Shown here piece by piece: positions 63,386 through 64,000 of a DNA stretch of 64,000 bases. Location: the NCBI GenBank assembly GCA_947184155.2, contig CAMXCT020001023.1, positions 62,001 through 126,000 on the forward strand. The letters are read 5' to 3'. Origin of the DNA: Cladocopium goreaui (Eukaryota > Sar > Dinophyceae > Suessiales > Symbiodiniaceae). The translations under genes were made by a program, and so were the position numbers. The notes beneath the pieces were generated by a model. The model was not told the origin of the DNA. It saw only the letters and a list, made by a program, of their open reading frames with translations, and did not search any database. The first letter of the stretch is position 1, and each line of letters starts with the position of its first letter.

Positions 63386-64000
63386 ATGTCACTCACCGAC
63401 AGCGAGCCAAACTTCAGGGCCCGTGCGGCTGCGCTTGGGTTGACAGATGACGTCGTTGAAGCCTTGTGCACCAATGGTGTGAACACACTTGCAAAGTACG
63501 CCTTCAGTTCTGCATATGTCCCAGGAAATTCAGATGAGGCCCCATTTGTGACAGCCATGACAACCGCTTTAGGTGCAGATCCAACCCTTGGACAACTTGC
63601 ATCACTAAGGAGGCTTTTCCATGAGGCCTACAGCCTTACAGCAGCGGAGCTCAAGCACTCAGTTGAACGGGTCGAAGACATGCCAGTAAAGAAACTAGCC
63701 CAGCCTGAACGTGCAGACAGATTGAAACGTCAGCAGTCCAAACTGAAGGGTATCCGTATTGAAGGAAAACTTGAACCAAGCGACAGGCTGGTAGACCTTG
63801 CAGTGTCCTTGTACGAGGAGAACAGACTGCAGCATGTTGAACTTAGCAGGTGCACTTCGAAAGAACAGGAGGTCTTGAACTCATCCCAGCGTGAAGACAA
63901 ACATGTTGCAATTGATGCAAGTGGAGCTGTCCGCATTCGCGACAAGGAACACAAAATGGAAGCAGATTTATCATCAGACATGTTTGTCAGGTTGGCTTTG
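63386..64000 (+). CDS. Gag of YR-5, partial
   Basis: ATG 63386 opens MSLTDSEPNFRARAAALGLT, matching the other Gag starts, and the frame runs off the window. The blocks LRRLFHEAYSL, QPERADRLKRQQ, EPSDRLVDLAVSLYEE and ELSRCTSKEQE are in family order. The zinc finger and the TGA junction lie beyond the edge. Confidence 0.9.
   Translation, partial: MSLTDSEPNFRARAAALGLTDDVVEALCTNGVNTLAKYAFSSAYVPGNSDEAPFVTAMTTALGADPTLGQLASLRRLFHEAYSLTAAELKHSVERVEDMPVKKLAQPERADRLKRQQSKLKGIRIEGKLEPSDRLVDLAVSLYEENRLQHVELSRCTSKEQEVLNSSQREDKHVAIDASGAVRIRDKEHKMEADLSSDMFVRLAL

Larger units (their letters stand above)
60669..64000 (+). mobile_element. YR-5: 5' part of a fifth YR retrotransposon
   Basis: Recombinase and the start of Gag are present in family order; Pol and the B1-A2-B2 end would lie beyond the window. 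The left edge is not resolved because A2 is not available for comparison, so 60669 is only an upper limit. Its recombinase gene is the only undamaged one in the window. Confidence 0.8.

Overview
The window looks like repeat-dominated nuclear DNA of a dinoflagellate. The clues are two sequences resembling the dinoflagellate trans-spliced leader (a 15-base 3' end of the leader at 59551-59565, and a leader-like sequence in a terminal repeat at 17887-17905 and 44006-44024), tRNA-derived SINEs, many minisatellites, and almost no ordinary host genes. I infer the group from these features; I see no rRNA or conserved housekeeping gene that would prove it.

Most of the window is retrotransposons inside retrotransposons. 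Positions 1442-11339 are an LTR element with matching LTRs, a primer-binding site, a polypurine tract and a 5-bp target duplication (CTTTC), but with no recognisable pol. It and a SINE (11471-11610) sit in an unrecognised minus-strand gene, a second partial copy of which lies at 12531-13165. Positions 13166-15230 hold a decayed reverse transcriptase-RNase H sequence, itself split by another SINE. Positions 16384-17026 are an AT-rich island with an integrase-like N-terminus, a perfect hairpin and a zinc-finger ORF, resembling Polinton or large-DNA-virus sequence.

The main content, 17819-64000, is a family of tyrosine-recombinase (YR) retrotransposons, numbered YR-1 to YR-5 here. Gene order is constant: YR, then Gag with a CCCH zinc finger, then Pol made of a cytosine-C5-methyltransferase-like domain, a reverse transcriptase and an RNase H. 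The ends are split direct repeats in the order A1 ... B1-A2-B2, as in Ngaro-type elements. YR-1 (17819-45123) contains YR-2 (24681-41252), which contains YR-3 (26151-33906). YR-4 (50715-58323) is separate, and YR-5 runs off the right edge. Both nested insertions join their target seamlessly, with no target duplication and with the host reading frame kept.

In the four copies where the junction is visible, Gag and Pol are in one frame separated by a single TGA, followed by CTA in three copies and CTT in one. In YR-1 and YR-4 Pol has no upstream ATG, so Gag-Pol is probably made by stop-codon readthrough. All B repeats end in AATAA and all A repeats begin with G, which suggests the recombination core. 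The copies carry frameshifts although their terminal repeats are nearly identical.

Between YR-1 and YR-4 (45124-50714) lie a broken P-loop-ATPase-like gene, a 43-bp minisatellite and AT-rich DNA. Positions 58728-60668 are minisatellite and 72-bp tandem repeats around a leader-like sequence.
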